This document shows, one piece after another, positions 25,991-34,236 of a stretch of DNA of 64,000 nt (positions within the stretch are counted from its first letter, which is position 1; each line of letters starts with the position of its first letter). Source of the DNA: Pseudomonas crudilactis. GTDB lineage: Bacteria > Pseudomonadota > Gammaproteobacteria > Pseudomonadales > Pseudomonadaceae. The stretch covers positions 1 to 64,000 of the forward strand of contig NZ_WXVV01000014.1 in assembly GCF_013433315.1 (NCBI RefSeq), given 5' to 3'. A program made the position numbers and the translations under genes. The notes beneath the pieces are model-generated. The model did not search any database and was not told the origin of the DNA. It worked only from the letters and a program-made list of their open reading frames with translations.

Positions 25991-26177
25991 GGCGGTGTCC
26001 ACAGTATCGAAAACCACAGTATGGACGTTGATCGCCAGGCGAGCCTTACGCGCACCAATCGCAACCCTAAACAGTGACGAATGCTCACGGCGATTTGGAT
26101 AGTAAAGAAGGTGACTGTGCGGATCAGCACGATGGCTTGATGGGTTTTGCTCATCAAGCGACGGAGGGGCGAAGCGA

Positions 26178-26204
26178 AAGTGAGGGGCAGGGAACCCCTC
26201 ACTT
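26178..26204 (-). terminator. Terminator-like hairpin after the DUF6124 gene
   Basis: AAGTGAGGGG and CCCCTCACTT form a perfect 10-bp stem around 7 bases, 15 bp past the DUF6124 stop. The T-run on the minus strand is short (CTTTCG), so termination may be partial. The rest of 26018-26218 holds nothing recognisable. Confidence 0.55.
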
Positions 26205-26218
26205 ATTCGGTCTGGTGA

Positions 26219-26584
26219 TTATTGCGGTACGCGCAGCTTGTCCAGCAGTCGGTTGACCAACAGCTCGTTCAGCATGATCACCTGTTGCAGCGCCAGCAGC
26301 GGTTTGCGCTCCGGGCCGCCTATTGAGTTGGCGATGTTACCGGCCATGGAGTGGGCGTAGGAAAGCGACTCACAGGCTTCGACCAACAGGGTTTCTTCAT
26401 CCAGCGTGGGGTCGACCAGATAGACCGGGCGAAACGGGGGCGAGCTTGGCGGAGCGCCCAGTGCTTCGGGTCGCAGGTAGTAGTCGAGGGCGCGGTCGGT
26501 TGCCTCTTTGACCTTTTGCGGGTTGAGCGCGGGGTCGTGAGGGATTGGATCGGTGATCGGTGGGTTGGGCGTGATTTTGAACAT
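26219..26584 (-). CDS. DUF6124 family protein
   Basis: A 121-residue soluble protein of a Pseudomonas-restricted family, recognisable from FKITPNPP...DPIPHDPALNPQKVKEATDRALDYYL and DPTLDEETLLVEACESLSYAHSMAGNIAN. No signal peptide, membrane segment or known catalytic motif. The C-terminal half looks helical and resembles the DUF3077 group in its 'ANSIGGPERKPLLALQQVIMLNELLVNRLLD' style. AGGAG lies 8 nt before the ATG. Function unknown; its most striking feature is the long structured leader upstream. Confidence 0.75.
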   Translation of the reverse strand: MFKITPNPPITDPIPHDPALNPQKVKEATDRALDYYLRPEALGAPPSSPPFRPVYLVDPTLDEETLLVEACESLSYAHSMAGNIANSIGGPERKPLLALQQVIMLNELLVNRLLDKLRVPQ

Positions 26585-26842
26585 GGATGAAACTCCTATC
26601 GCAGTTTAAGGAGCCATCACTCTCGCTACCAAACGAGTGGGTGGTGGCCATACGCGGGTTGGTAGACCGGCTGCAATAGGAACCCGGCGCTCACGAGTGA
26701 GCCCCACGCATGACTACCATTGAACTGAGCTCCACAAAGAGACAGCACAGGGTGTTGTCACACGGCTATTACAGACGGGCTACCAAACCCGATCACTGTT
26801 TTGCAGTGACAGGCCAACGATATAACCCGGCCCATAGCCGTG
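26585..26842 (-). ncRNA. Candidate structured leader RNA of the DUF6124 gene
   Basis: Read as minus-strand RNA, several nested stems can be drawn. A 9-bp stem (26834-26842 with 26761-26769) encloses two hairpins: a 6-bp one (26804-26809 with 26793-26798) and CGGG/CCCG around the loop UUUGGUAG. A 17-position stem (26703-26719 with 26642-26658) has 16 pairs; three are G-U and would be lost as A-C on the other strand. A hairpin near the start codon (around 26622-26637) carries the same UUUGGUAG loop, while CUACCAA at 26659-26665 is complementary to those loops. No Rfam family could be checked; assignment as a cis-regulatory RNA is inference. Confidence 0.5.
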
Positions 26843-27006
26843 TAAGCCGGCGGATTCTGGCGTACGCGTAGGTAACGACGCAAGGTGTTGTAGGGAGGAT
26901 GGCGTAACGGTTTGTGTGCTTTAAACGTGATAACCGGATGACGTTTACACATGAGCAATGCCGGTTGGTGGCGGCTTTCGGTTTTGCGTGAGTCTGTGAG
27001 ATTTTT

Positions 27007-27167
27007 CCCCCTCACCCCAGCCCTCTCCCCCAAAGGGGGCGAGGGGGAAGGGAGCAGATCTCCATGTACTTCCAGGCCAGAGTTCGACTCGGTATTTCAA
27101 GTCGGTGCAACTTGCACATTCAGCGCGGTCAGTTCCCTCTCCCTCTGGGAGAGGGTTAGGGTGAGGG
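27007..27167. repeat. Interspersed composite repeat (CCCTCACCC...GGGTGAGGG family)
   Basis: Begins CCCCTCACCCCAGCCCTCTC and ends GGGTTAGGGTGAGGG. The interior has GTTCGACTCGGTATTTCAAG, a diverged form of the shared core. It lies between the DUF6124 leader and the GFA gene. The rest of the gap (26843-27006) shows no supported gene. Confidence 0.8.
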
Positions 27168-27204
27168 CTGTCGGTAATTTCAAATTCTGAAGAGGAGGTG
27201 TGAC

Positions 27205-27597
27205 ATGAATCTATTGACCGGCGGTTGCCTGTGCGGCGATGTCCGTTTCGAAGTGACAGGTCAGCCCTACCGCGTCGGCATCTGCCACTGCCTCGACTGC
27301 CGCAAACGCCACGGCGCGCTGTTCGGCACCTCGGCCATATTTCCCGAGGATGCGCTGAAAGTCACCGGTGAAACCCGCGACTACAACGGGCGCTTTTTCT
27401 GTCCGCGCTGCGGCTCTCCGGTGTTCGCGCGTTCGGCAAATGAAGTCGAAGTCAATGTAGGGTCGCTGGATGATCTGAGTCAGTTCAAACCCACCTACGA
27501 ACTCTGGACGATTCGCCGCGAGTCATGGCTACCTGCGCTGCCACTGGCTCACCACTACGAGCGTGATCGCGAGAGCACGGAGCGTACAGAGGATTAG
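27205..27597 (+). CDS. GFA family zinc protein
   Basis: A 130-residue protein of the Gfa (glutathione-dependent formaldehyde-activating-like) family with the zinc-binding pattern GGCLCGDVRF, CHCLDCRK and FCPRCGSPVF. Family members bind zinc and mostly have unproven enzymatic roles. The ATG has a strong site, GAGGAGG, 8 nt upstream. Monocistronic by spacing. Confidence 0.85.
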   Translation: MNLLTGGCLCGDVRFEVTGQPYRVGICHCLDCRKRHGALFGTSAIFPEDALKVTGETRDYNGRFFCPRCGSPVFARSANEVEVNVGSLDDLSQFKPTYELWTIRRESWLPALPLAHHYERDRESTERTED

Positions 27598-27661
27598 AGG
27601 GGGCAGAAAACTTCTGGGACTTGGAATGGAGTGACGATTTTTGGCATGTCACATAGTCCCA

Positions 27662-27751
27662 GTGGGAGCGAGCTTGCTCGCGAAGGCGTCGTGTCAGTCG
27701 ACATCAATATTGAAAGTAATGACGCTTTCGCGAGCAAGCTCGCTCCCACAG
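27662..27751. repeat. REPIN-type inverted repeat
   Basis: Arms GTGGGAGCGAGCTTGCTCGC and GCGAGCAAGCTCGCTCCCAC between the ends of two convergent genes. Confidence 0.9.
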
Positions 27752-27767
27752 GGTGCAGTACATAAAC

Positions 27768-28607
27768 TTACAGATCTTCACCGCGAATAAAGGCCAACAG
27801 ATCCGCGTTGATCGTCTCGGCCTCCGTCGTCGGCATGCCGTGCGGGAACCCCGGATACGATTTCAGCGTGCCGTTCGGCAGCAACTTGGCCGACAAGGGC
27901 CCCGAATCCGCATACGGCACAATCTGATCATCTTCGCCGTGCATCACCAGCACCGGCACCGTGACCTTTTTCAAGTCCTCGGTGAAATCCGTCTGCGAAA
28001 ACGCGACGATCCCGTCGTAATGCGCCTTCGCTCCGCCGATCATGCCCTGACGCCACCAGTTGGCAATAATCCCTTCCGATGGCGTGGCGCCCGGTCGGTT
28101 GTAGCCATAAAACGGACCGGTCGGAATATCCCGGTAGAACTGCGCGCGATTCGCCGCCAGTTGTGCCTGAAAATCATCGAACACCGATTTCGGCAGCCCA
28201 CCCGGATTGCTCTCGGTCTGCACCATCAACGGCGGCACCGCACTGATCAGCACGCCTTTGGCGACGTTGGCCTGACCATGCCGGGCAATGTAATGAATCA
28301 CCTCACCACCACCGGTCGAGTGACCGACATGCACCACATTCTTCAGGCCCAGATGATTAACCACCGCCAGCGTATCGTCGGCGTAATGATCCATATCGTG
28401 GCCGTCCCAGACCTGACTCGAACGCCCATGCCCACGCCGATCATGGGCAACCACCCGGAAGCCTTTGCCGAGAAAAAACAGCATCTGCGCATCCCAATCA
28501 TCGGAACTCAGCGGCCAGCCGTGGTGGAAATGGATCACTGGCGCGTCTTTCGGGCCCCAGTCCTTGTAGAAAATCTCGACGCCGTCTTTGCTGGTGACAA
28601 ATCCCAT
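27768..28607 (-). CDS. Alpha/beta hydrolase (non-heme chloroperoxidase-like)
   Basis: A 279-residue hydrolase of the cofactor-free haloperoxidase / esterase group. The oxyanion region is HHGWPLSSDDWD, the nucleophile elbow is VGHSTGGG (serine about position 98), the acid is in VLVMHGEDDQIVPY and the histidine in GFPHGMPTTEA. It probably acts as an esterase or perhydrolase; the natural substrate is unknown. No signal peptide. Divergent from the molybdenum hydroxylase operon, across a 266-bp gap that must hold both promoters but where no motif was recognised. Confidence 0.87.
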   Translation of the reverse strand: MGFVTSKDGVEIFYKDWGPKDAPVIHFHHGWPLSSDDWDAQMLFFLGKGFRVVAHDRRGHGRSSQVWDGHDMDHYADDTLAVVNHLGLKNVVHVGHSTGGGEVIHYIARHGQANVAKGVLISAVPPLMVQTESNPGGLPKSVFDDFQAQLAANRAQFYRDIPTGPFYGYNRPGATPSEGIIANWWRQGMIGGAKAHYDGIVAFSQTDFTEDLKKVTVPVLVMHGEDDQIVPYADSGPLSAKLLPNGTLKSYPGFPHGMPTTEAETINADLLAFIRGEDL

Positions 28608-28873
28608 GTTTGCTACTCCAGACCAGTGTGATGGGTAACCCGCGCGGTAGTCGCGGACCGGTTTCGCTCATGACGAGTTTTCTACAGCGCAGGCTCGGTG
28701 AGAGCCGTTATCAACTGTAGGATTAAAGTCGACATCTGCATGACCGGTGGTCGCAACGTCTGACTTCACGCGCAAATTAGGCTTTGCTGAAAGGGATAAG
28801 CCGAGGCGCGCGTAGGCATCGATGGCCACAGCGACGCCCCTTCAGAACACCGTGAGTCTGAGGAATTTCCCCG

Positions 28874-29329
28874 ATGCTGACCTTGAATATCAATGGCAAG
28901 GATCAGGAGCTCGATGTCCCTGCGGACATGCCGTTGCTCTGGGTCCTGCGCGATGTCGCGCACCTGACCGGTACCAAATTCGGCTGTGGCATGGCCCAGT
29001 GCGGCGCCTGCACCGTGCACGTTGACGGGGCGCCGTTGCGCGCCTGCATCACACCCGCGACGGCCGTGGCGCATGGACAGAAAATCCTCACCATCGAAGG
29101 CCTGTCCACCGACGGTTCGCACCCGGTGCAGCAAGCCTGGGCCGAGCTCGATGTGGTGCAGTGCGGTTACTGCCAGTCGGGGCAGATCATGTCTGCGGCG
29201 GCACTGCTGGCGAAAATCCCCAAACCCACCGACAGCGATATCGATCAGGCGCTCTCCGGCAATATCTGCCGTTGCGGCACCTATCCCCGGATCCGCGCAG
29301 CTGTGAAGCGTGCGTCCGAAATCGGTTGA
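28874..29329 (+). CDS. 2Fe-2S subunit of a molybdenum hydroxylase (IorA-like)
   Basis: A 151-residue iron-sulfur protein. The plant-type [2Fe-2S] site is CGMAQCGACTVHVDG, and the second cluster uses CGYCQSG and CRCGTYPRIR. It passes electrons from the molybdenum subunit encoded 19 nt downstream. The family includes isoquinoline 1-oxidoreductase alpha, aldehyde and nicotinate dehydrogenases; the substrate cannot be fixed from this sequence. Confidence 0.92.
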   Translation: MLTLNINGKDQELDVPADMPLLWVLRDVAHLTGTKFGCGMAQCGACTVHVDGAPLRACITPATAVAHGQKILTIEGLSTDGSHPVQQAWAELDVVQCGYCQSGQIMSAAALLAKIPKPTDSDIDQALSGNICRCGTYPRIRAAVKRASEIG

Positions 29330-29348
29330 TTGATGTGGGAGATAGACG

Positions 29349-31511
29349 ATGAACAGTCCGGTATCACGTCGGGGGTTTCTCAAGGGCAGCGCCGTGTTGG
29401 GCGGCGGGTTGGTGGTGGCGTTTGTTGTACCTGGCGGCCACAAGTTTGCCTATGCGGCCGAGAATGAAGGCAAGGTGTTTGCGCCGAACGCATTTTTGCG
29501 AATAGCGGCGGACAACAGCGTCACGGTGCTGCTCGGGCATTCGGAAATGGGCCAGGGCATCTGGACCGGCCTGACCATGTTGATTGCCGAGGAGCTGGAC
29601 GCTGACTGGTCGAAGATCCGCGTTGAGCATTCCCCCGCATCGGCGGCGGATTACGGCATGCCGGGGTTTGGCGGCATGCAGATTACCGGCGGCTCGACGT
29701 CGACGTGGATGGAGTTCGACCGTTATCGCCTGGCAGGCGCGACGGCGCGGCAGATGTTGGTCGAGGCGGCGGCGAAACGCTTTGAAGTGGCGCCATCGGC
29801 GATTCGCACCGAATCGGGCGTGGTCATCGCAGGCGACAAACGCGCCACTTACGGCGAGCTGGCGGATGCCGCCGGGCAACTGCCGGTGCCGGATCCGAAG
29901 TCGATCACCTTCAAGGAGGCCAAGGACTGGAAAGTCATCGGCAAACCGACCAAACGCCTCGACACGCCGGAGAAAATCACCGGCCGGGCCAAGTTCGGCA
30001 TGGATGTGCAGTTTGAAGGCCTGATGACCGCGATGGTCGCGCGCCCACCGGTATTCGGTGCCAGCGTTAAATCCTTTGAAGGCGCTGAAGCGCTGGCAGT
30101 GCCGGGCGTGCACAAGGTGGTGCAAGTGCCGACGGGCGTGGCGGTGATTGCCGAACATTACTGGGCGGCTAAATTGGGCCGTGATGCGCTGAAGGTCGAT
30201 TGGGATCTGGGGCCGAATGCAGATCTGAGCAGCGAGAAATTGCTGGCAAGTTTCCGCAAACTGGCCGCGACGCAGGGCACATCGGCGAGTCAGGCCGGCG
30301 ATGCCAAGGGCAGTTTCGGCAAAGCCGCGAAGAAGATCGATGTCGAATACAGCGTGCCGTATCTCGCCCACGCGCCGATGGAACCGCTCAACTGTACGGT
30401 GAAGATCAGCGCGGAAAAATGCGAGATCTGGACCGGCACACAATTCCAGACACTGGATCAAATGGTCGCCGGCAAGATCACCGGGCTGAAACCCGAGCAA
30501 GTCGAAATCCACACCGAATTCCTTGGCGGCGGTTTTGGCCGTCGGGCCAATCCGACATCAGATTTTGTCGCCGAAGCCGTGCAAGTGGCGAAAGCCGCCG
30601 CTATGCCGGTGAAAACCGTGTGGTCGCGCGAGGATGACATTCGTGGCGGTTATTACCGTTCGATGTTCCTGCATCAAGCCAAGATCGGTTTGGGCGCCGA
30701 TGGTTTACCGTCGAGCTGGCAACACGTGCTGGTCGGCCAGTCGATCATGACCGGCACGCTGATGGAAGCGATGATGGTCAAGAACGGTATCGACCCGACT
30801 TCGGTCGAAGGCGTTGCCGACAGTCCTTACGTCAAAGGCCTGGCCAATCATCAGGTCGATCTGCATTCGCCGCAAACCGGCATCAATGTGTTGTGGCTGC
30901 GCTCGGTGGGCCATAGCCACACCGGTTTCGTCATGGAGTCGCTGATCGACGAGATGGCCACGGCGGCGGGCAAGGACCCGGTCGAGTACCGACGAACGCT
31001 GCTCAAGGATCATCCTCGGCATTTGGGCGTACTGAATCTGGCGGTGGAAAAAGCCAACTGGAAAGCACCGTTGCCGGACGGCCATGCCCTCGGCGTGGCG
31101 GTGCACGAGTCATTCGGCAGTTACGTGGCGCAGGTCGCCGAGGTGTCACAGGACAATCTGAAGATTCGCGTGCACCGCGTGGTTTGTGCGGTGGACTGCG
31201 GGATTGCGGTGAATCCGCAAAGCATCGCCGCGCAGATGGAGTCGTGCATCACCTTCGGTCTGGGTATGGCGCTGCACAGCAAACTGACACTCAAGGATGG
31301 CGCGGTCGTGCAGTCCAACTATCACGATTATCAGGTGCTGCGGCTCAACGAAATGCCGGTGGTGGAAGTGCACATCGTGCCCAGCAGCGACAAACCCGGC
31401 GGCATCGGCGAGGCCGGTGTGCCGCCGACCGCGCCAGCCGTGGCCAATGCGGTGTACGCCCTGACCGGGCAGCGCCTGCGCGAGTTGCCGCTGCAACTGT
31501 CGGGGGTGTGA
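29349..31511 (+). CDS. Molybdopterin-binding subunit of a xanthine dehydrogenase-family enzyme (IorB-like)
   Basis: A 720-residue subunit carrying a Tat-type signal (SRRGFLKGSAVLGGGLVVAF), so the enzyme is probably exported folded to the periplasm. Typical segments are GHSEMGQGIWTGL, FLGGGFGRR and the C-terminal GGIGEAGVPPTAPAVANA with the catalytic glutamate of the family. It resembles isoquinoline 1-oxidoreductase beta. GGGAGA lies upstream of ATG 29349. It is the central gene of a three-gene operon with the 2Fe-2S subunit and a cytochrome; no cofactor-insertion (XdhC-like) gene is next to it. Confidence 0.92.
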   Translation: MNSPVSRRGFLKGSAVLGGGLVVAFVVPGGHKFAYAAENEGKVFAPNAFLRIAADNSVTVLLGHSEMGQGIWTGLTMLIAEELDADWSKIRVEHSPASAADYGMPGFGGMQITGGSTSTWMEFDRYRLAGATARQMLVEAAAKRFEVAPSAIRTESGVVIAGDKRATYGELADAAGQLPVPDPKSITFKEAKDWKVIGKPTKRLDTPEKITGRAKFGMDVQFEGLMTAMVARPPVFGASVKSFEGAEALAVPGVHKVVQVPTGVAVIAEHYWAAKLGRDALKVDWDLGPNADLSSEKLLASFRKLAATQGTSASQAGDAKGSFGKAAKKIDVEYSVPYLAHAPMEPLNCTVKISAEKCEIWTGTQFQTLDQMVAGKITGLKPEQVEIHTEFLGGGFGRRANPTSDFVAEAVQVAKAAAMPVKTVWSREDDIRGGYYRSMFLHQAKIGLGADGLPSSWQHVLVGQSIMTGTLMEAMMVKNGIDPTSVEGVADSPYVKGLANHQVDLHSPQTGINVLWLRSVGHSHTGFVMESLIDEMATAAGKDPVEYRRTLLKDHPRHLGVLNLAVEKANWKAPLPDGHALGVAVHESFGSYVAQVAEVSQDNLKIRVHRVVCAVDCGIAVNPQSIAAQMESCITFGLGMALHSKLTLKDGAVVQSNYHDYQVLRLNEMPVVEVHIVPSSDKPGGIGEAGVPPTAPAVANAVYALTGQRLRELPLQLSGV

Positions 31512-31512
31512 G

Positions 31513-32091
31513 ATGAAACGACATCTAGTGTTGGGCACGGTGATTTTGCTGGGGCTGGGCGGTTATGCCTCGGACTTGTTTGCCGATGATCAGGAAGCGC
31601 TGAAGGCGTTCGGCACGGTGCAGAAAGTCTTTCAAAGTCCGCGCTGCCAGAACTGTCATATTCCCGGTGATTCGCCGCTGCAGTTCGACGCCGGCATTCC
31701 CCACGCGATGAACGTGGTGCGCGGTATGGACGGCAAGGGCGCGGCCGGTTTGCCCTGTGCAACCTGCCATGCGGAAAACAATCCGCCGGCCAGTTACGGC
31801 CCGCATGCACCGCCGGGTGCGCCGCACTGGAGCCTGCCGCCGGCGGCGCACAAAATGGCCTGGATCGGCCTGCCGCCGGACAAGCTCTGCGCGATGATCA
31901 AGGACCGTTCGAGCAATGGCGATCGCGATTTTGCTGCGCTGATCAAGCACGTCAGCGAAGACAAACTGGTGCTCTGGGGCTGGAATCCCGGAGCAGGGCG
32001 CGCACCGGTGCCGGTGCCGCACGATATTTTTGTGGCGCAATTCAAGCTCTGGGCCGACGCGGGCGGGCCGTGTCCGGTGGCGCAAATGTGA
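31513..32091 (+). CDS. Diheme cytochrome c-like electron acceptor
   Basis: A 192-residue protein with an N-terminal signal or anchor (about 1-25) and two heme-attachment motifs, CQNCH (45-49) and CATCH (82-86). It starts 1 nt after the stop of the molybdenum subunit, so it is part of the same operon and likely takes the electrons from the 2Fe-2S subunit toward the respiratory chain. The rest has no match I recognise; the PPG/PHWSLPP region and C-terminal helix are typical of isoquinoline-oxidoreductase-linked cytochrome proteins. Confidence 0.8.
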   Translation: MKRHLVLGTVILLGLGGYASDLFADDQEALKAFGTVQKVFQSPRCQNCHIPGDSPLQFDAGIPHAMNVVRGMDGKGAAGLPCATCHAENNPPASYGPHAPPGAPHWSLPPAAHKMAWIGLPPDKLCAMIKDRSSNGDRDFAALIKHVSEDKLVLWGWNPGAGRAPVPVPHDIFVAQFKLWADAGGPCPVAQM

Positions 32092-32146
32092 GCCATTGCC
32101 AAATTAGCGCTACGCTTGAAAGCATTGTTGCCAATGGAGTGTGCTG

Positions 32147-33112
32147 ATGCTGGTTCCAGGAAAACCTGCGAATGAAACGGCGCGAGTTCAAGCGCTGCAC
32201 GGTCTCGAACTGCTCGATTCCGCCCCTGAAGAGCGTTTCGACCGACTGACACGATTGGCGAAACGACTGTTCAATGTGCCGATTGCACTGGTGACGCTGG
32301 TCGACACCAATCGGCAGTGGTTCAAGTCCTGTGTGGGCCTGGATGCCACTGAAACGCCGAGGGATGTTTCATTCTGCGGACACGCGATTTTGCAGAACGA
32401 CCTGCTGTTGGTGCCCGATGCCCGCGAGGATGTGCGTTTCCATGACAATCCGCTGGTGACTGGCGCGCCGAACATCCGCTTCTACGCCGGCTACCCGCTG
32501 ACCGTGCCCAATGGCAATAAAATGGGCACGCTGTGCCTGATCGACACCAAACCCCGCGATCTCGACGATGAAGAGCGCGCTCTGTTGCGTGATCTGGCGG
32601 AGATGGCCGAGCAAGAGCTGACCGCCGTGCAGATGGCGAGCATGGATGAACTGACGCTGCTGTCCAACCGTCGCGGCTTCAAACAACTGGCCCAGCATGC
32701 ACTGGACGCCTGCGCACGGCTGGAGCGCCCGGCGACCTTGCTGTTTTTTGACCTCAATGACTTCAAGCAGATCAACGATCTTTACGGCCATGCCGAGGGT
32801 GACAGTGCGCTGAAGACCTTTGCCGATGTGCTGCGCATTGCCTTTCGCGAGAGTGATGTGGTCGGACGCCTGGGCGGGGATGAGTTCGTCGCGTTGCTGA
32901 CCGGCTCCAGCCATGTCGAAACCACGACGATCATGGCGCGGCTCAAGGATATCCTCGAAGAGCGAAATGCCACACTGCATCGCGGCTATGCGATTCGCTT
33001 CAGCGTGGGCCAGATTGAATATGATTCGAAACGCCATGAAACCGTGGATCGCTTGCTGGCGGATGCGGATGGCGCGATGTATACGCATAAGCAGGCGTTG
33101 AAGGGTTGTTAG
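32147..33112 (+). CDS. GAF-domain diguanylate cyclase
   Basis: A 321-residue soluble protein with an N-terminal GAF sensor domain (about 20-155; FYAGYPLTVPNGNKMGTLCLID) and a GGDEF domain (about 165-318). The active site GGDEF is intact at 243-247, and an inhibitory I-site RESD lies at 234-237, five residues upstream, so a c-di-GMP-producing, product-inhibited enzyme is expected. ATG 32147 has GGAG 7 nt upstream; a GTG two codons earlier is too close to that site. It follows the cytochrome gene by 55 nt, but a functional link to the hydroxylase is unproven. Confidence 0.9.
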   Translation: MLVPGKPANETARVQALHGLELLDSAPEERFDRLTRLAKRLFNVPIALVTLVDTNRQWFKSCVGLDATETPRDVSFCGHAILQNDLLLVPDAREDVRFHDNPLVTGAPNIRFYAGYPLTVPNGNKMGTLCLIDTKPRDLDDEERALLRDLAEMAEQELTAVQMASMDELTLLSNRRGFKQLAQHALDACARLERPATLLFFDLNDFKQINDLYGHAEGDSALKTFADVLRIAFRESDVVGRLGGDEFVALLTGSSHVETTTIMARLKDILEERNATLHRGYAIRFSVGQIEYDSKRHETVDRLLADADGAMYTHKQALKGC

Positions 33113-33131
33113 TGAATGCACCGCAGATCCC

Positions 33132-33223
33132 CTGTAGGAGTGAGCCTGCTCGCGATAGCGTCCACACTTTCAACATCTTCATCGGCTGACCCAGCGCTAT
33201 CGCGAGCAGGCTCACTCCTACAG
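33132..33223. repeat. REPIN-type inverted repeat, GTAGGAGTGAGC variant
   Basis: Arms GTAGGAGTGAGCCTGCTCGC and GCGAGCAGGCTCACTCCTAC. This is a distinct subfamily from the GTGGGAGCGAGC elements; both arms share the two changed bases, so they co-varied. Confidence 0.88.
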
Positions 33224-33265
33224 GGGGGGGCGGTGTTCACAACATCCCGGTTCACCACAAATCCA

Positions 33266-33355
33266 TGTGGGAGCGAGCTTGCTCGCGAAAGCGCTGGGTC
33301 AGGCAATGAACAGGTGACTGAATGGACGCCTTCGCGAGCAGGCTCACTCCCACAG
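33266..33355. repeat. REPIN-type inverted repeat with mixed arms
   Basis: Left arm GTGGGAGCGAGCTTGCTCGC is the common type, but the right arm ends GCAGGCTCACTCCCAC, with the CTCACT of the variant subfamily next door. The arms are therefore not fully complementary. Confidence 0.85.
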
Positions 33356-33376
33356 GGGGCAGTGTTGCGGCCAATA

Positions 33377-33406
33377 AAAAACCCGCCTGAACAGGCGGGT
33401 TTTTTT
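33377..33406. terminator. Bidirectional intrinsic terminator
   Basis: ACCCGCCTG and CAGGCGGGT form a 9-bp GC-rich stem, with AATAAAAA on the left and seven T on the right. It can stop fabI transcription (minus strand) and any plus-strand read-through from the cyclase gene. Confidence 0.9.
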
Positions 33407-33422
33407 ATCGGCTAAACGAAGA

Positions 33423-34217
33423 TCACTCTTCGATGTTGCCCATGGCGGTGGTGTTGAAGCCGCCGTCGACGTACATGATTTCACCGCTGATGCCCGACGC
33501 CAGGTCGGAGCACAGGAAGGCGCCGGCGTTGCCGACTTCGTCGATGGTGACGTTGCGACGCAGCGGGGTTTGCGCTTCGTTGGCGGCCAGCATCTTGCGG
33601 AAGTTCTTGATGCCCGAGGCGGCCAGGGTACGGATCGGGCCAGCCGATACGCAGTTGACGCGGGTGCCGTCCGGGCCCAGGGAGCCGGCCAGGTAACGCA
33701 CGCCAGCTTCCAGCGAAGCCTTGGCCATGCCCATCACGTTGTAGTTAGGCATGGTGCGCTCGGCGCCCAGGTACGACAGGGTCAGCAGGCTGCCGTTGCG
33801 GCCTTTCATCATTTCGCGGCCGGCTTTGGCCAGGGCCACGAAGCTGTAGGCGCTGATGTCGTGCGCGATGCGGAAACCGTCACGGGTGGTGGCTTCGGTG
33901 AAGTCGCCGTCCAGTTGGTCGCCCGGGGCGAAGCCAACGGAGTGGACGATGCAGTCCAGGCCGTCCCACTTCTTGCTCAGTGCTTCGAAGACCTTGGCGA
34001 TTTCTTCATCGCTGGCCACGTCGCACGGGAAGCACAGCTCAGGGCTCGAACCCCAGCCTTGGGCGAATTCTTCAACACGACCTTTCAGTTTGTCGTTCTG
34101 ATAAGTGAAGGCAAGCTCAGCGCCCTCGCGATGCATGGCGGCAGCGATGCCGGATGCGATGGACAGCTTGCTGGCGACACCGACGATCAGTACGCGCTTA
34201 CCGGCGAGAAAACCCAT
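33423..34217 (-). CDS. fabI: Enoyl-ACP reductase (NADH), FabI
   Basis: A 264-residue SDR enzyme that reduces trans-2-enoyl-ACP, the last step of each fatty-acid elongation cycle. The N-terminal nucleotide site is LIVGVASKLSIASGIA, and the catalytic Tyr-x6-Lys is in MPNYNVMGMAKASLEAG, as in triclosan-sensitive FabI. Length matches E. coli FabI (262). ATG 34217 has GAGGAG 5 nt upstream; the open frame extends 44 codons further without support. First gene of the conserved fabI-to-ldcA block; it follows yejF on the same strand. Confidence 0.96.
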   Translation of the reverse strand: MGFLAGKRVLIVGVASKLSIASGIAAAMHREGAELAFTYQNDKLKGRVEEFAQGWGSSPELCFPCDVASDEEIAKVFEALSKKWDGLDCIVHSVGFAPGDQLDGDFTEATTRDGFRIAHDISAYSFVALAKAGREMMKGRNGSLLTLSYLGAERTMPNYNVMGMAKASLEAGVRYLAGSLGPDGTRVNCVSAGPIRTLAASGIKNFRKMLAANEAQTPLRRNVTIDEVGNAGAFLCSDLASGISGEIMYVDGGFNTTAMGNIEE

Positions 34218-34236
34218 GTGTTGCTCCTCTTTCAGG

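Noticed and set aside
26758..27033. Minus-strand open frame of about 91 codons upstream of the DUF6124 gene
   Set aside because: It lies over the structured leader region and the edge of an interspersed repeat, has odd composition and no ribosome site; its conservation, if any, is better explained by the RNA or DNA element.
28608..28873. Regulatory site between the hydrolase and the molybdenum hydroxylase operon
   Set aside because: The gap must hold two promoters, but no convincing palindrome or consensus was seen.
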